11,844 nucleotides of DNA. Source: JBHIET01 sp046760785 (lineage in GTDB: Bacteria; Chloroflexota; Anaerolineae; B4-G1). Each line of letters begins with the position of its first letter. Position 1 is the stretch's first letter. Below the pieces are notes generated by a model. That model saw only the letters and a list, made by a program, of their open reading frames with translations, was not told the DNA's origin and did not search any database. The position numbers and the translations under genes are program-made. The DNA lies in contig JBHIET010000094.1 in NCBI GenBank assembly GCA_046760785.1, positions 1 to 11,844 on the forward strand, read 5' to 3'. Below are positions 4,705 through 11,844 of the stretch, piece after piece.

Positions 4705-6538
4705 GTTTGATTTCAAGGGCGCGGTCTCAGACAACCGTCTGGTTGGGTTGTGGCGCATGATGGCCGACTTTCGCCTGACCTACCTGGGAGCGGCACTCGG
4801 GGTGGGTGTGGCCGCTGCTCTCCGAACAGGCACCTATCTGTTGCTGCGCTACTTCGTAGACGACGTCCTGGCTCAAGGACAGTTCGATCACACCCTGGTG
4901 CTTATCGCCCTGGGTTTTGTGGGTCTGGCATTGATTCAGGGCGTGTTTACCTTTCTCAGCGGCCAGCTAGCGGCCCGGACTGCGGAAGGAATCGCGCTAC
5001 GCCTGCGCAATTACCTGTACGATCACATCCAGCGGCTGCCATTTGCCTATCACGATCAGACACCGACCGGCGAATTGATCCAACGCGCCACGTCGGACGT
5101 TGATGCCCTGCGCCGATTCTTCGCCGACCAGGCCATCGGCGTGGGCCGCATCGTCTTGCTTTTTGCGATCAACCTGACTGCCCTGTTGCACCTGAACTGG
5201 CAACTGGCACTGCTTTCGATTGCGGTGGTGCCGTTGATTGTGGCCATGTCGGTCTTCTTCTTCAAGAAGGTTTCGAAGGCGTACGAGGCGTATCAGGAAC
5301 AAGAGGCCATACTTTCGACCACGTTGCAGGAGAACCTGACTGGTGTGCGGGTGGTCAAGGCATTTGCCCGGCAGGCTTACGAGCGGGACAAGTTTGAGCG
5401 GGATAACTGGGAGAAGTTCCGGCGCGGTCGGCGGCTGCTGGTGATGCACTCGCTGTACTGGCCTGTCTCTGACATCCTGTGTGGCGCTCAGATGCTGGCC
5501 GGCTTCTTCGTCGGTGCGCTGATGGCCATGAACGGTACGATTACAGTAGGCACCTATCTGGCCTACGCCGGGCTGATTATCTGGGTCATCTGGCCTATGC
5601 GCAACCTGGGCCGGTTGATCGTGCAAATGTCCACCGGCTTGGTCTCCTATGAGCGGGTGGTCAAGGTCGTCAAGCAAGAGCGTGAGCCCTTGACCGAGGG
5701 CACTTACGTACCGTCCGGCAACGTGCGGGGAGAGATCGTTTTTCGTGATGTCTATTTTGAGTATGACTCAGATCTCCCGGTGTTGAAGGGTATCAGCTTT
5801 CGATGCGAACCGGGGCAGGTGGTGGCCTTGCTCGGTTCGACTGGTTCGGGTAAGACGACGCTGGTCAACCTGCTGCCCCGCTTCTACGAGTACTCCAGCG
5901 GCAGCCTGTCCCTCGATGGGGTGGAGTTAAAGAAGTATCCGCGCCATTTCTTGCGCCAGCAAATAGGCATCGTCGAGCAGGAGCCCTTCCTCTTCTCCCG
6001 CACCATCCGCGAAAACGTCACCTACGGGGTGGGGCGGGACGTCTCCGAGGCGGAGGTCGAAGCCGCTGCCCGGGCCGCGGCCATCCACGACGTCATCACC
6101 TCGTTTCCTGATGGATACGGTACGTTGGTCGGCGAGAAAGGCGTGACGCTTTCGGGTGGACAGAAACAGCGCGTCGCCATTGCCCGCACGTTGCTCAAAG
6201 ATCCGCGCGTCCTCATTCTGGACGACGCCACTTCGTCGGTGGATACAGAGACCGAGGGCTTGATCCGCAAAGCGCTGGGGCACCTGATGCAAGGCCGCAC
6301 TTCCTTTATCATTGCGCACCGCATCCAGAGTGTGATGAACGCCGATTTGATTCTGGTGCTCGACCATGGACGCATCGTGCAGCGGGGGACACACAGCGAG
6401 TTGATGGCGCAGGGGGGCATGTATCGCCAAATTTACGACATGCAGGCCCGCGTTGAGGACGAGTTGGAAAAGGAGATAGCCAGTGTTGATTTGGGAGACT
6501 TCAGGGGTCTTGAGGAGGTAGCCAGTGTCGGATTTTGA
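4694..6538 (+). CDS. ABC exporter half-transporter, degenerate-site subunit
   Basis: This 614-residue half-transporter has a six-helix transmembrane domain (about 20-315) fused to an ATPase domain (about 345-585), the layout of type IV exporters of the multidrug/lipid class. Motifs are the A-loop Tyr (FEYDSD), Walker A GSTGSGKTT (381-389), Q429, signature LSGGQ (486-490), Walker B VLILDD (506-511) and H542. The residue after the Walker B Asp is D511 where an active site needs Glu, marking the degenerate site of a heterodimer. Its intact LSGGQ would complete the active site with the next gene's Walker motifs. The acidic C-terminal tail (588-614) extends past the ATPase domain. The RBS AGGGGG (4680-4685) is 8 bases before ATG. 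Coupling to both neighbours (overlaps of 11 and 14 bases) supports one complex in the cytoplasmic membrane. The substrate cannot be read from sequence. Confidence 0.93.
   Translation: MTSEFDFKGAVSDNRLVGLWRMMADFRLTYLGAALGVGVAAALRTGTYLLLRYFVDDVLAQGQFDHTLVLIALGFVGLALIQGVFTFLSGQLAARTAEGIALRLRNYLYDHIQRLPFAYHDQTPTGELIQRATSDVDALRRFFADQAIGVGRIVLLFAINLTALLHLNWQLALLSIAVVPLIVAMSVFFFKKVSKAYEAYQEQEAILSTTLQENLTGVRVVKAFARQAYERDKFERDNWEKFRRGRRLLVMHSLYWPVSDILCGAQMLAGFFVGALMAMNGTITVGTYLAYAGLIIWVIWPMRNLGRLIVQMSTGLVSYERVVKVVKQEREPLTEGTYVPSGNVRGEIVFRDVYFEYDSDLPVLKGISFRCEPGQVVALLGSTGSGKTTLVNLLPRFYEYSSGSLSLDGVELKKYPRHFLRQQIGIVEQEPFLFSRTIRENVTYGVGRDVSEAEVEAAARAAAIHDVITSFPDGYGTLVGEKGVTLSGGQKQRVAIARTLLKDPRVLILDDATSSVDTETEGLIRKALGHLMQGRTSFIIAHRIQSVMNADLILVLDHGRIVQRGTHSELMAQGGMYRQIYDMQARVEDELEKEIASVDLGDFRGLEEVASVGF
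6513..6518 (+). promoter_or_regulatory. RBS deciding the GTG start of the second ABC gene
   Basis: A perfect AGGAGG sits 6 bases before GTG 6525, inside the last codons of the preceding ABC gene. It supports a GTG start that overlaps the upstream gene by 14 bases. Confidence 0.75.
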
Positions 6539-8345
6539 ATTTGAAGAAGAAGAGTTTAGCACACAGTTTGACGGCAGAACTGTCATCCGCATCCTGTCCC
6601 AGGCCAAGCCGCATTGGCCATGGCTCGTCGGCTTTCTGCTCGCCATCTCGCTGGTGTCTGGCTTAGACTCGTATTTCACCTTCCTCAGCAAGCAGATCGT
6701 GGACGAGGGTATCCTGGCGGGCGACAGCGCAGCACTCACTCGCACCGTCACCATTTACGGCTTGTTGATCGTCGTGCAGGCCGCGGGAGCCTTTGGCTTC
6801 ATCTTCCTGGCCGGCATCCTGGGGGAGCGCATTCAATACGACCTGCGGCAGAAGATGTTCAACCATCTGCAAGAGTTGTCTTTCTCCTATTTCGACCGCA
6901 CGCCGGTGGGTTGGATTATATCGCGCGTTACCTCCGATTCGAGGCGCATTGCCGAGCTGGTGACCTGGGGGCTGCTGGACGTCACCTGGGGTGCGATGAA
7001 TATTGTGACGGCGCTTTACTTTATGCTGATCATCAACTGGAGGTTGGCTCTGATCGTGTTCGCGGTCGTCCCGGTGCTGGTGGTCGTGTCGGCGCAGTTC
7101 AAGAAGAAGATCATCGTGGAGTACCGGGCGGTGCGCAAGATCAACTCTAAGATCACCGGCGCTTACAACGAGAACATCACCGGCGTGCGCGTGGTGAAGG
7201 CGCTCTGTCGAGAAGAGGAGAATCTGCGCGAGTTCGGCCAGCTTTCGGGTGAGATGTACCGCGCGGCCTACCGGGCTGCCTGGCTTTCGGCGCTGTTTCT
7301 GCCGACGGTGCAGTTTATCAGCGCGGTGGCAACAGGCAGCATCGTCTGGTACAGCGGCTTGCAGGCCCAGGTGGGTGGTATGACCATCGGCGGCATCCAG
7401 GCGTTTGTCTCGTACGTCACGTTTATGCTCTGGCCTGTTCAGGATTTGGCCCGTGTCTATGCTGAAATGCAGCACGCAATCGCCTCAGCCGAGCGGGTCT
7501 TCTCGCTGGTTGACGCGGTGCCCGAAGTGTCTGACCGGCCAGGGGCAGTGGATCCCGGCACCATCCGAGGCGACATCGAGTTCGATCACGTGGACTTCTG
7601 GTACCAGTCCGATAAACCGGTGTTGACCGATTTCACTCTGCGGGTGAAACGGGGCGAGACCATCGCCCTGGTAGGGCCTACGGGCGGGGGCAAGACGACC
7701 ATCGTCAACCTGCTCTGCCGCTTCTACGAGCCCAAAGGAGGCAGCATACGCATCGGCCGGCAGGACTACACTGAGCTCAGCTTGCACGCCATCCAGTCGC
7801 GGGTTGGGGTGGTGTTGCAGACGCCGCACCTCTTCTCCGGCACCGTCCGCGAGAACATCCGCTATGGCCGGCTGGATGCCGGCGACGAGGAAATCGAGCA
7901 GGCGGCGAAACTGGCCGGCGCCCACGACTTCATCGTCACGCTGGAGAAGGGCTACGACGAAGAGGTGGGTGAAGGGGGCAACCTGCTTTCGGTCGGGCAG
8001 AAGCAACTGGTCAGTCTGGCGCGAGCGATTCTGGCGCAGCCGGAGATCTTCATCATGGACGAGGCGACCAGTTCGGTGGATACTTTGACCGAGGCGCTGA
8101 TCCAGAAGGGGATGGAGTCGCTGATGCAAGACCGCACCAGTTTCATCATTGCTCATCGCCTCTCGACGATCAAGCGGGCTGATCGAATCCTGGTCATCGA
8201 AGACGGGCGCATCGCGGAAATGGGCAGCCACGCCGAACTGTTGCGCGCCAGGGGCCACTACTACCGGCTTTATACGCAGCAATTCCGGTACCAGTTGGAG
8301 CAAGAGTACGATGTCTTCAAAGCGCCCAGCCTGGTGGCGGCGTGA
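6525..8345 (+). CDS. ABC exporter half-transporter, catalytic subunit
   Basis: This 606-residue partner of the preceding gene has an acidic N-terminus (DFEFEEEEF), a six-helix transmembrane domain (about 30-320) and an ATPase domain (about 348-580). Motifs are the A-loop Tyr360, Walker A GPTGGGKTT (384-392), Q432, Walker B IFIMDE with catalytic E513, and H544. Its signature is LSVGQ (488-492), with Val in place of the first Gly of the LSGGQ motif. In a heterodimer this defective signature faces the first subunit's Walker motifs, which lack the catalytic Glu, so one ATP site is doubly degenerate and the other intact. This pattern is known from TM287/288, BmrCD and PatAB exporters. Those family members expel drugs, and drug or lipid efflux is the best guess here. 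The EF-G gene starts 12 bases after its stop. Confidence 0.93.
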   Translation: MSDFEFEEEEFSTQFDGRTVIRILSQAKPHWPWLVGFLLAISLVSGLDSYFTFLSKQIVDEGILAGDSAALTRTVTIYGLLIVVQAAGAFGFIFLAGILGERIQYDLRQKMFNHLQELSFSYFDRTPVGWIISRVTSDSRRIAELVTWGLLDVTWGAMNIVTALYFMLIINWRLALIVFAVVPVLVVVSAQFKKKIIVEYRAVRKINSKITGAYNENITGVRVVKALCREEENLREFGQLSGEMYRAAYRAAWLSALFLPTVQFISAVATGSIVWYSGLQAQVGGMTIGGIQAFVSYVTFMLWPVQDLARVYAEMQHAIASAERVFSLVDAVPEVSDRPGAVDPGTIRGDIEFDHVDFWYQSDKPVLTDFTLRVKRGETIALVGPTGGGKTTIVNLLCRFYEPKGGSIRIGRQDYTELSLHAIQSRVGVVLQTPHLFSGTVRENIRYGRLDAGDEEIEQAAKLAGAHDFIVTLEKGYDEEVGEGGNLLSVGQKQLVSLARAILAQPEIFIMDEATSSVDTLTEALIQKGMESLMQDRTSFIIAHRLSTIKRADRILVIEDGRIAEMGSHAELLRARGHYYRLYTQQFRYQLEQEYDVFKAPSLVAA

Positions 8346-8356
8346 GGTGACAACTG

Positions 8357-10498
8357 ATGAGCAAGCAGAGGGAAGCACCTATTGGGAAAGTACGCATTAT
8401 CGGCATCTTTGCCCACGTGGATGCCGGCAAGACGACCACGTCGGAGGCGATTCTCTACTACACGGGTCGTGTTCACCGCGTCGGCAGCGTTGACGAAGGC
8501 ACTACGCAACTGGATTGGATGGAGCAGGAGCGAGAGCGTGGCATCACTATCACCGCCGCTGCCACCGCTTGCCACTGGCAGGGCCACCGCATCAATCTGA
8601 TTGACACCCCAGGCCACATCGACTTCACCGCCGAGGTGGTGCGCTCCATCCGTGTCATTGACGGCGCGGTGATCTTGCTTTGCGGCGTGGGTGGCGTCGA
8701 GCCGCAGACCGAGGCGGTCTGGATGCACGCCGACCGCGAGAACCTGTCGCGCATCATCTTCGTCAATAAACTCGACCGGCTGGGCGCTGACTTCGGGCGC
8801 GTGCTGGGTGAGGTACACGAGCGGCTCACGCCCAACGCCCTACCGCTGCAACTCCCCATGGGCCGCGCTTGCCCTGAGTGCAATCGAAGGGAAGGCGAGT
8901 TCATCGGCGTCGTGGACCTCATTGGCCAGCGGGCGTTGACTTGGCGCGACGGGGCGGACGATCCAACAGTGGAGCCAATCCCGGCCTCGATGCAGGCCAA
9001 AGCCACCGCTGCGCGCGAAGTGCTCATAGACACCATCTGCGAGACGGATGATGCGCTGCTGGAGCAACGGCTGGCGGGGCTTGAGCCCGACACAGGGGCG
9101 CTTGTGGTGGCGTTGCGTCGTGCCACCATCGCCGGCAAACTGGTGCCGGTATTGTGCGGGGCCGCGCGCAAGCGCATCGGCGTGCGGCCACTGCTCGACG
9201 CCGTCGTCGCCTACCTGCCGGCACCAGTGGATATGTCTCCTGTGCTGGGCACCGTTCCCCACGCGAAAGGCGTGAAAGGCGCAGGGGAGATCGTCGAGCG
9301 GCCCGATGACCCCGGTGCCCCCTTGTGCGCCGCCGCCTTCAAGATCGTCACCGACCCACACGTGGGGCACCTGACATGGGTGCGGGTCTTCTCCGGCCAG
9401 CTAAAGGTCGGGGAGATGGTCTACAACCCGCGTGCCGGTGTGGAGGAGCGTGTGGGGCGCATCTACCGCATGCACGGCAACCGCCGCGAGCAGGTGGGCC
9501 ACATGGCAGCCAGCGACGTGGTGGCGTTGGTGGGCGTCAAGTCGGCCATCACCGGCGACACGCTCTGCGACGCGGCCCATCCCATTGAGTTGGAGACGTT
9601 CAAGTTCCCGGAGCCGGTCATCGTGGTGGCGCTGACGGCAGCGTCCAGCGACGAGCAGGAGAAATTGCGCCAGGCTGTGGCACGGCTGTGCGCCGAGGAC
9701 CCCACGCTTATCAGCCGGTTTGATACGGAGACAGAGGAACTGACGTTGGCGGGGATGGGGGAGCTGCACCTGGAGATCGCCGTGGATCGGTTGCGCAGAG
9801 AGTTCGGCGTTGCACCGCAGGTAAGCCCGCCACAGGTTGCCTACCGCGAGACGATTCGCCGGGCGAGCGAGGCGGCCGGCACTTACAAGAAGCAGACCGG
9901 CGGCCACGGGCACTTCGCCGAGGTGCACCTGCGCGTCGAGCCACTGGAACGCAGGGAGGGTGTTGTCTTCGAGAACGAGGCTCCCCCTTCCGAATTCCCC
10001 AGCGACTTCGTGCGCCCGACAGAACTGGGCGTGCGCGACGCGCTGGAGAAGGGCGTCATCGCCGGCTACCCGCTCACCGACGTGCGCGTGACGTTGTTGG
10101 GTGGACGGTTCCATGAAGTGGACTCGGCGGCGATGGACTTTCAGATCGCCGGCTCAATGGCGGTGCGGCAAGCGGTGCGGCAGGCCGGCCCCGCGCTGCT
10201 CGAGCCGGTCATGCACGCCGACATCAACGTCGGCGAGGAGTATCTGGGGAGCGTCGTGGCCGATCTCGGCCGGCGGCGAGGGAGTGTGAGCGGCATGCAC
10301 GTGCGAGGGGGCATGCGCAACGTAGATGGCGAAGTGCCGCTGGCCGAGGCCCGGGGTTACGCCACCGACCTGCGCAGCCTTACCCAGGGCCGGGGCACCT
10401 TCACGCTGGAGTTCCGCCGCTACGATCTCGTGCCGGATTCCATCGCCGAGCAGATCATCAAGCAGCGGCGGGCAGAGGGAAAGATTCCGAGGAGGTAG
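8357..10498 (+). CDS. fusA: Elongation factor G paralogue (translational GTPase)
   Basis: This 713-residue protein has the full EF-G domain set: G domain with AHVDAGKTT (19-27), switch I ending RGITI, DTPGH (83-87), NKLD (137-140) and a G5 motif near CGAA (267-270); domain II (about 320-415); domain III (about 418-490); domain IV with QTGGHGHFAEV and the FHEVDSAAMDF stretch (585-595); and domain V to the C-terminus. EF-G drives tRNA-mRNA translocation and, with RRF, ribosome recycling. The sequence is EF-G-like rather than Tet(M)-like at switch I and G3. It is not in a str operon (no rpsL, rpsG or tuf nearby), so it is probably a second EF-G (FusA2 type), perhaps tied to stress or drug tolerance. 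RBS AGGTGA (8345-8350) is 6 bases before ATG. Residues 171-178 (ACPECNRR) look like an in-frame repeat insertion. Confidence 0.93.
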   Translation: MSKQREAPIGKVRIIGIFAHVDAGKTTTSEAILYYTGRVHRVGSVDEGTTQLDWMEQERERGITITAAATACHWQGHRINLIDTPGHIDFTAEVVRSIRVIDGAVILLCGVGGVEPQTEAVWMHADRENLSRIIFVNKLDRLGADFGRVLGEVHERLTPNALPLQLPMGRACPECNRREGEFIGVVDLIGQRALTWRDGADDPTVEPIPASMQAKATAAREVLIDTICETDDALLEQRLAGLEPDTGALVVALRRATIAGKLVPVLCGAARKRIGVRPLLDAVVAYLPAPVDMSPVLGTVPHAKGVKGAGEIVERPDDPGAPLCAAAFKIVTDPHVGHLTWVRVFSGQLKVGEMVYNPRAGVEERVGRIYRMHGNRREQVGHMAASDVVALVGVKSAITGDTLCDAAHPIELETFKFPEPVIVVALTAASSDEQEKLRQAVARLCAEDPTLISRFDTETEELTLAGMGELHLEIAVDRLRREFGVAPQVSPPQVAYRETIRRASEAAGTYKKQTGGHGHFAEVHLRVEPLERREGVVFENEAPPSEFPSDFVRPTELGVRDALEKGVIAGYPLTDVRVTLLGGRFHEVDSAAMDFQIAGSMAVRQAVRQAGPALLEPVMHADINVGEEYLGSVVADLGRRRGSVSGMHVRGGMRNVDGEVPLAEARGYATDLRSLTQGRGTFTLEFRRYDLVPDSIAEQIIKQRRAEGKIPRR
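8867..8893. repeat. Short palindromic repeat inserted in frame within the EF-G gene
   Basis: The stretch CCTGAGTGCAATCGAAGGG at 8872-8890/8891 matches the reverse complement of the repeat at the window's left edge at 15 of 19 bases. Removing the 24 bases 8867-8890 (eight codons, ACPECNRR) leaves PMGREGEFIGVVDL, the continuity expected in EF-G (canonical form P-[IM]-G-x-E-x-x-F-x-G-[IV]-[IV]-D). The insertion therefore kept the frame and lies in the G' part of the G domain. Confidence 0.6.
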
Positions 10499-10537
10499 AG
10501 AGACTACATCCAGACTGGGTTGTAAAGGAGTGCTGCC

Positions 10538-11332
10538 GTGAATCTTAAGAATACCGTAACCCACGATTGGGACTGGTGGGCCTACCAATTCCGCGTCGTC
10601 CATCGCCAGGGCATCGAGGGGATTGAGGCTTGGGATGATCGCCTGGTCGCCTTCATCATCCACGTGCTCGAACTCAAGCCCAGCGAACGGCTGCTCGACC
10701 TGGCCTGCGGCTCCGGTGCACACGCGATGCGATTCGCACGGCGCGGGCTCGAGGTGGTGGGGCTTGACATTTCCCCCAGCCTGGTGCGCCACTGCACTGA
10801 GCGGGCCGCTGCTGAGGAACTGGACAATCTCACCTTTATCGAGGCGGACATGCGTGCGCTGGCTTACCAGGAGGAGTTCGACGGGCTGGTCGTGCTCAGC
10901 ACCAGTTTTGGCTTCTTCGATGACGAGACCAACCAGCGGGTGCTCGAAGGCATCGCTCGGGCGCTCAAGCCCTGGGGGCGAGTGTTACTTCAACTTTCGG
11001 ACCCCATCACCTTCGTCGAGCGGCAACAGCATCGTTACCGCTGGCGGGAGAGGCCAGAGGGCATTTACTGGACGGAGACCTGGTTTGACCCGGCCACCTT
11101 CATCAGCCACGGCGTCTTTCGCTTCACCGACAATGACGGGGTGATGCACTTGTGGGACGATCACGAACGCATCCGGCTCTACACGCTGCCAGAACTGCAC
11201 CGTATGTCCGACCAGGCTGGTCTGGAGATAAGCGACGTCTATGGTGACGTTCTGTTACCCCCTGTGCCCTACGGCCCTGACTGGCATCGGGAGATGATCG
11301 TGGTGGGGAGGCGAACGAGGGAGAAGATATGA
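10538..11332 (+). CDS. Class I SAM-dependent methyltransferase
   Basis: This 264-residue soluble protein has a Rossmann-type methyltransferase domain. Motif I is LLDLACGSGAH (52-62), the acidic residue that contacts the SAM ribose is D77 in VVGLDIS, EADMRAL (102-108) fits motif II, and LKPWGRVLLQL (143-153) fits the strand before the variable C-terminal region. That C-terminal part (155-264), with many Trp, Tyr and His residues, probably forms the substrate pocket. It resembles small-molecule methyltransferases rather than rRNA enzymes, but the acceptor cannot be named. GTG 10538 is chosen because AAAGGAG (10524-10530) lies 7 bases upstream. It follows EF-G by 39 bases and its stop overlaps the next start (ATGA), so it is translationally coupled to a second methyltransferase. 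Confidence 0.85.
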   Translation: MNLKNTVTHDWDWWAYQFRVVHRQGIEGIEAWDDRLVAFIIHVLELKPSERLLDLACGSGAHAMRFARRGLEVVGLDISPSLVRHCTERAAAEELDNLTFIEADMRALAYQEEFDGLVVLSTSFGFFDDETNQRVLEGIARALKPWGRVLLQLSDPITFVERQQHRYRWRERPEGIYWTETWFDPATFISHGVFRFTDNDGVMHLWDDHERIRLYTLPELHRMSDQAGLEISDVYGDVLLPPVPYGPDWHREMIVVGRRTREKI

Positions 11333-11775
11333 CGGAACCTTATGAGATACTGTCCACGCTGTATGACGTTGCGGGGTGGGGTGCCTTCGCCGAGCGGATG
11401 GCTGGCCGAGTGCTTGCACTGGCAGCCGAGCACGGCTTGAGCGAGACTCGTCACATCGTGGACATAGCCTGCGGCACTGGCATCGCCGTGGCCAAGTTCG
11501 CCGAGGTCGGCTACCGCGTTACGGGCGTGGATCGCTCGCCGCAGATGCTGGCCCAGGCGCGCAAGCGGGTTGCCGAGACGGGCCTACAAGGGGTCAGATT
11601 GGTCGAGGCCGACATGCGCGATTTCGCCCTCGGGGAACCGGCCGAGCTCGTCACCTGCATGTATGACAGCCTCAACTACCTACTGGAGGAGGCCGACCTG
11701 GCGGCCGCGTTCCGCTGTGCCGCAGCAGTACTGCGTGGTGGTGGCCTCTATATCTTCGATGAGACCCTTTCATAA
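11329..11775 (+). pseudogene. Truncated class I SAM-dependent methyltransferase
   Basis: The frame encodes 148 residues: motif I HIVDIACGTG (42-51), ribose-binding D68 in VTGVDRS, EADMRDF (93-99), CMYDSLNYLL (110-119) and RGGGLYIFD (136-144). Full-length relatives are typically about 240-260 residues and continue after the GLYIFD strand with an acceptor-binding region. Here the frame ends four residues later (ETLS) in repeat-like sequence, so about 100 residues appear lost. The SAM-binding core without the C-terminal sheet is probably not functional, though a short real protein cannot be excluded. It overlaps the preceding methyltransferase by 4 bases (ATGA) with AGGGAG 5 bases upstream, so it was once a genuine operon member. 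Confidence 0.7.
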
Positions 11776-11844
11776 TCTGTCCAAAAGACGTCACTACTCA
11801 GCCTGAGCAGCGTAGATCGTTTTTCAGGCTCGTAGCCCCCGTCT
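11776..11844. repeat. Repeat-like sequence at the right edge (partial)
   Basis: TAGCCCCCGTCT at 11833-11844 matches 12 of 12 bases with the reverse complement of the right half of the 3871-4020 element, and the window stops before the expected CGGGGGC arm. AGCCTGA (11800-11806) and TCAGGCT (11824-11830) form a 7-bp inverted repeat, and CTCAGCCTGAG at 11798-11808 is a near-perfect palindrome. The region is therefore dense in palindromes and non-coding. Confidence 0.45.

Noticed and set aside
8870..8881. CPEC in EF-G as a zinc-binding site
   Set aside because: Only one CxxC pair is present and it is explained by an inserted DNA repeat; no second pair follows in the domain.
8357..10498. Tet(M)/Tet(O)-type ribosomal protection protein
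   Set aside because: Switch I (DWMEQERERGITI), the VGGVEPQ stretch and domain IV HEVDSAAM are those of EF-G, not of the Tet family.
1..11844. tRNA or rRNA genes
   Set aside because: No cloverleaf with a T-loop GTTCRANNC context and no rRNA-like segment was noticed on either strand by eye.

Overview
The window reads as a chromosomal segment of a GC-rich bacterium. Gene style points to Chloroflexota (Anaerolineae-like): tandem-GNAT protein with an MshD-like layout, a REC-GAF-kinase hybrid with an 'AFAHTVAH' H-box, and short palindromic repeats of the CCTTCG..CTCAGG type. This taxonomic guess is an inference. All convincing genes lie on the + strand; the long minus-strand ORFs are shadows of GC-rich coding sequence.

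Left part (1-2400). A partial palindromic repeat sits at the window edge. It is followed by a small two-helix membrane protein (169-387), a stem-loop, a near-consensus sigma-70 promoter (538-566) and a stand-alone response-regulator/GAF/histidine-kinase hybrid (713-2353). A probable terminator closes this unit.

Centre (2400-2860). This gene-poor stretch is the most interesting part. A perfect-hexamer promoter (TTGACA-16-TATAAT) drives a short transcript whose 5' end carries AGGAGG and a 30-codon leader ORF (2615-2707). The start of the leader ORF can pair with its end (8 bp). The end of the leader ORF can instead pair with the 5' arm and loop of a rho-independent terminator (2729-2763). A second terminator-like hairpin with an identical 5' arm follows (2790-2826). 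This is the layout of a ribosome-mediated transcription attenuator.

Right part (2860-11775). A closely packed array follows: tandem-GNAT acetyltransferase, HAD hydrolase, two half-transporter ABC exporters that form a heterodimer with one degenerate ATP site, an EF-G paralogue, and two SAM methyltransferases, the last of which looks truncated. Start/stop overlaps (HAD/ABC1, ABC1/ABC2, MT1/MT2) and strong RBSs suggest co-transcription. The combination of leader-peptide attenuator, heterodimeric multidrug-type exporter and extra EF-G resembles antibiotic-inducible resistance operons such as Bacillus bmrBCD. My working hypothesis is that the array is a translation-stress or drug-response operon. 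A 150-bp palindromic element lies between the GNAT and HAD genes. A small palindromic repeat appears to have been inserted in frame inside the EF-G G domain. The window ends in repeat sequence just after the truncated methyltransferase.
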